From Cercophora sp. LCS_1 (Eukaryota > Ascomycota > Sordariomycetes > Sordariales > Lasiosphaeriaceae), in assembly GCA_036250225.1 (NCBI GenBank), contig JAPZLL010000004.1:868001-932000 (forward strand): a stretch of 64,000 nucleotides of DNA, read 5' to 3'. A program made the position numbers and the translations under genes. Positions within the stretch are counted from its first letter, which is position 1; every line of letters begins with the position of its first letter. This document shows, one piece after another, positions 62,119 through 64,000 of this stretch. The notes below the pieces were generated by a model. The model did no database searches and was not told the DNA's origin. It saw only the letters and a program-made list of their open reading frames with translations.

Positions 62119-63344
62119 TCACAAGTACGAAGCCTCAACCAAAAAGGCGACGGTGAACTTGGAGTGCCTCAAGACCGTAGGCCACATGATGGTTGAATAA
62201 GCCTAGAAAAACCAATTAGCATTACCACTTCTTCACACACAAAGGGGATGAGTCGGGTGGGCTTACATCATTAGAAGTGTGAATGTACGGCGTACTCGTC
62301 GCCATCTTCTCATCGCACACATAAGCAGCCGGGAATCCATTCGACCGAGCCGACGCGTGATCCGAGCATCCATACCCGCATGCATCGCTGGTCGTGGCGC
62401 CCGTATACGCCGTCGCGATCACGCGCGTGTAGGCCGTCAACGCCGAATCGACATAGTCGGTGTAGATGCTAATCTGGCCGCTGGGAGAATACCCAGCCAT
62501 GTCCTGGTTGACAACAGCCAGCACAGTCTTGCCGGTGGACTTGTAGTTGGCGAAAACGCCGGCAGACCCCAACAGGCCGCCCTCCTCGCCGCCGTAAAAG
62601 TGGAACTCGAGCGTGTCTTTGGGGGCGTACTTGGCATTTGCGAGCACGCGCAGGGCTTCGAGGATGACAACGACGCCGGAGCCGTTATCGTCAGCGCCGG
62701 GGCCGCGGGCTGTGGAGGAACCGCCTGTGCTGTCGTAGTGGGCCGAGACGATGACGAGACTGGCGCTGGTGCCGGGGATTTTGGCAACGATGGAGGGCTG
62801 GTTGAAGGAGTGGGTGAATTTGGTTACTGTGATGGCGGGGTTGGCGGCGGCGACGGACTGGATGGTTGTGAAAAGCCAGTCGCTTGCTTGGGTGCCGTAG
62901 GTGCTGCGGTAGTAGCGGTTGTGGAAGTCGGTGAGGGTCTTCAGCCAGCTCTGCGGGCCGGTGTTGCTGACCTGGGCAATCAAGGGGTTGGCCACGGACT
63001 GCTTGGTTGCGCTGGTAGGGTAGGTGATGGCCCGGGCAGCGATTGGCGACTCAGAGTCAGGGGTGGAGAGGAGGGCGAGGACTTCCGGGTCCTGAGCGTG
63101 TTAGTGGATGGCAGTTGACAACGGTGTGAGCAAGGCTTACGCTGATGTCAGTAATGTCGACAAAGTGCTTGCCCTTGGCAGTGTACTCTGTGATCTTCTC
63201 CTCCTCGGTCACCCAGACGCCGGGGTCTTCGGGCGAGGTCTTGATGAGCCGCAGCCCGGTGGTGACATCCGGAGCCTCGGCAGGGGCAGCCGCAACCAGG
63301 TACGCCGAGCCGGCAAGGAGCGAGACAATCCTTTGGAGATGCAT
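62119..63344 (-). CDS. Secreted M28 leucine aminopeptidase (Lap1-type), 370 aa
   Basis: Extracellular zinc aminopeptidase releasing N-terminal residues from peptides. Exons: 63141-63344, 62267-63091, 62119-62202 (introns 49 and 64 bases). A signal peptide (MHLQRIVSLLAGSAYLVAAA) and a propeptide of about 60-70 residues (LIKTSPEDPGVWVTEEEKI) precede the peptidase. All five M28 metal ligands are visible in order: His in SAHYDSTGG, bridging Asp in GADDNGSG, the catalytic Glu and ligand Glu in YGGEEGG, Asp in VNQDMAGY, and His in YIHTSNDAYST at the last splice. The disulfide CGYGC is also present. The C-terminal helix (MWPTVLRHSKFTVAFLVEASYL) is typical. Normal length for the family. Confidence 0.93.
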
Positions 63345-64000
63345 TATGACTTGAGAGCTCGGGATGGGGAGATGAGACGACCGGGCCAAGAGTCCCATCC
63401 CTTGGAGGCTCTTAAATATGTGAAGCGTCAAGTGTCTACTCGGTCCCTTCTTCCCTCGGCCCAGTTACCTACCTTACCTTACCTTACCTACCTCCCTATT
63501 CCACGCACGGCAGCCCGTCGTGGCAGCTTCAGGCGCCAAGCACAGCCATGAGGGCACAGATGCGCTCGCTGTTATCCCGAACAAGCAGCTTGAGCGGCCG
63601 CGTGGGTTGCACACTCTGGATCAGGCAGGTACCGATACGATAAGTACCGGTGCATCGAGACGGGGCTGCATGATGCGGCGGCCCGTTGCGACGCTGCGCC
63701 CTGGCGAACTGCCGGATGCGATCTAGCCCTCTGGTAGTGGTGCGTCAGGCACACCCACCCCCACACCCACGGGCGCCGGTTATCGTGGTCATGACGAGAT
63801 TGCTCGCGGACCAAGGCTACGAATCCGTTGCTCGCACGCCATGGCGGCCCATGTGCGCGATGCGCAGGGGTAAATGAGTAGTTGTGTCGAAGGGGCAGCT
63901 TGAGCGCTGAGTGGTTGGCTGCAGGCGCCAAGCGTTTGCAATGATCGCCGCGGGTGATAACCAGCAGAATGCCAACGGGAAACGATTTTGAGTTCTTACA
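63345..64000. other. Upstream region of the M28 aminopeptidase
   Basis: Probably the aminopeptidase promoter and beyond. Holds a TTACC-type microsatellite at 63465-63494. Open frames to the window edge have no motif, so no partial gene is claimed. Confidence 0.5.
63465..63494. repeat. TTACC pentanucleotide microsatellite
   Basis: TTACCTACCTTACCTTACCTTACCTACC: imperfect tandem five- and four-base units about 120 bases upstream of the aminopeptidase start. Confidence 0.8.

Noticed and set aside
62279..63118. 279-codon plus-strand frame antisense to the M28 aminopeptidase
   Set aside because: Its Gly/Val/Asp-rich composition is the reflection of the aminopeptidase codons on the other strand; no start context, motif or splice support.

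Overview
The window is nuclear DNA of a filamentous ascomycete, most likely a Sordariomycete (Sordariales or Chaetomiaceae is my guess; no marker gene settles it). The evidence is short introns (about 46-153 bases) with GTRNGT donors and CTRAC-type branch sites just before AG, one GC-AG intron, widely spaced single genes on both strands, and fungal-type families: a Zn2Cys6 regulator, a Dcw1/Dfg5 GH76 enzyme, a LaeA-like methyltransferase, a 2EXR protein, a CYP65-like P450, a siderophore acyltransferase and secreted cysteine-rich proteins. There are no operons, rRNA, CRISPR arrays or intact transposons, and I saw no tRNA.

Layout. 0.5-8.2 kb: a Tcp11/Sok1-family gene and an M1 aminopeptidase that appears able to make mitochondrial and cytosolic forms, separated by short diverged repeats. 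9-14.5 kb (minus): an odd ORF joining a NACHT-associated helical region to a multi-pass membrane segment, then a DUF1479 (YbiU-like) protein. 14.5-18.6 kb: the longest stretch with no gene I can support. 18.6-23.5 kb (minus): a small secreted cysteine-rich protein, mitochondrial D-lactate dehydrogenase and a seven-exon LaeA-like methyltransferase. 25.2-26.7 kb: a GH5 endoglucanase. 26.9-30 kb: a diverged direct repeat, broken-looking coding sequence and an unrecognised acidic protein.

32-46.8 kb is dominated by secretory-pathway and cell-surface genes: a GT31-like glycosyltransferase, a GPI-anchored protein whose tail lies in a second exon, a P450, a GH76 cell-wall enzyme, a PhiA-like secreted protein, a cysteine-rich type I membrane protein and an unrecognised protein. 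47.5-53.7 kb: an HSP20 chaperone, a short-chain dehydrogenase, a small serine-rich ORF and a large acidic 2EXR protein with a basic/acidic repeat array. 55-63.4 kb: a siderophore-type N-acyltransferase, the mitochondrial calcium uniporter, a TamA/Dal81-like Zn2Cys6 regulator and a secreted M28 aminopeptidase.

The genes look like an ordinary chromosomal neighbourhood rather than one pathway. Themes that recur are mitochondria (D-LDH, MCU, aminopeptidase long form), secretion and wall (about seven genes) and nitrogen or protein use (M1 and M28 peptidases, TamA-like regulator). Exon joins were worked out by hand from reading frame, splice signals and family knowledge; every joined CDS given here is a whole number of codons.
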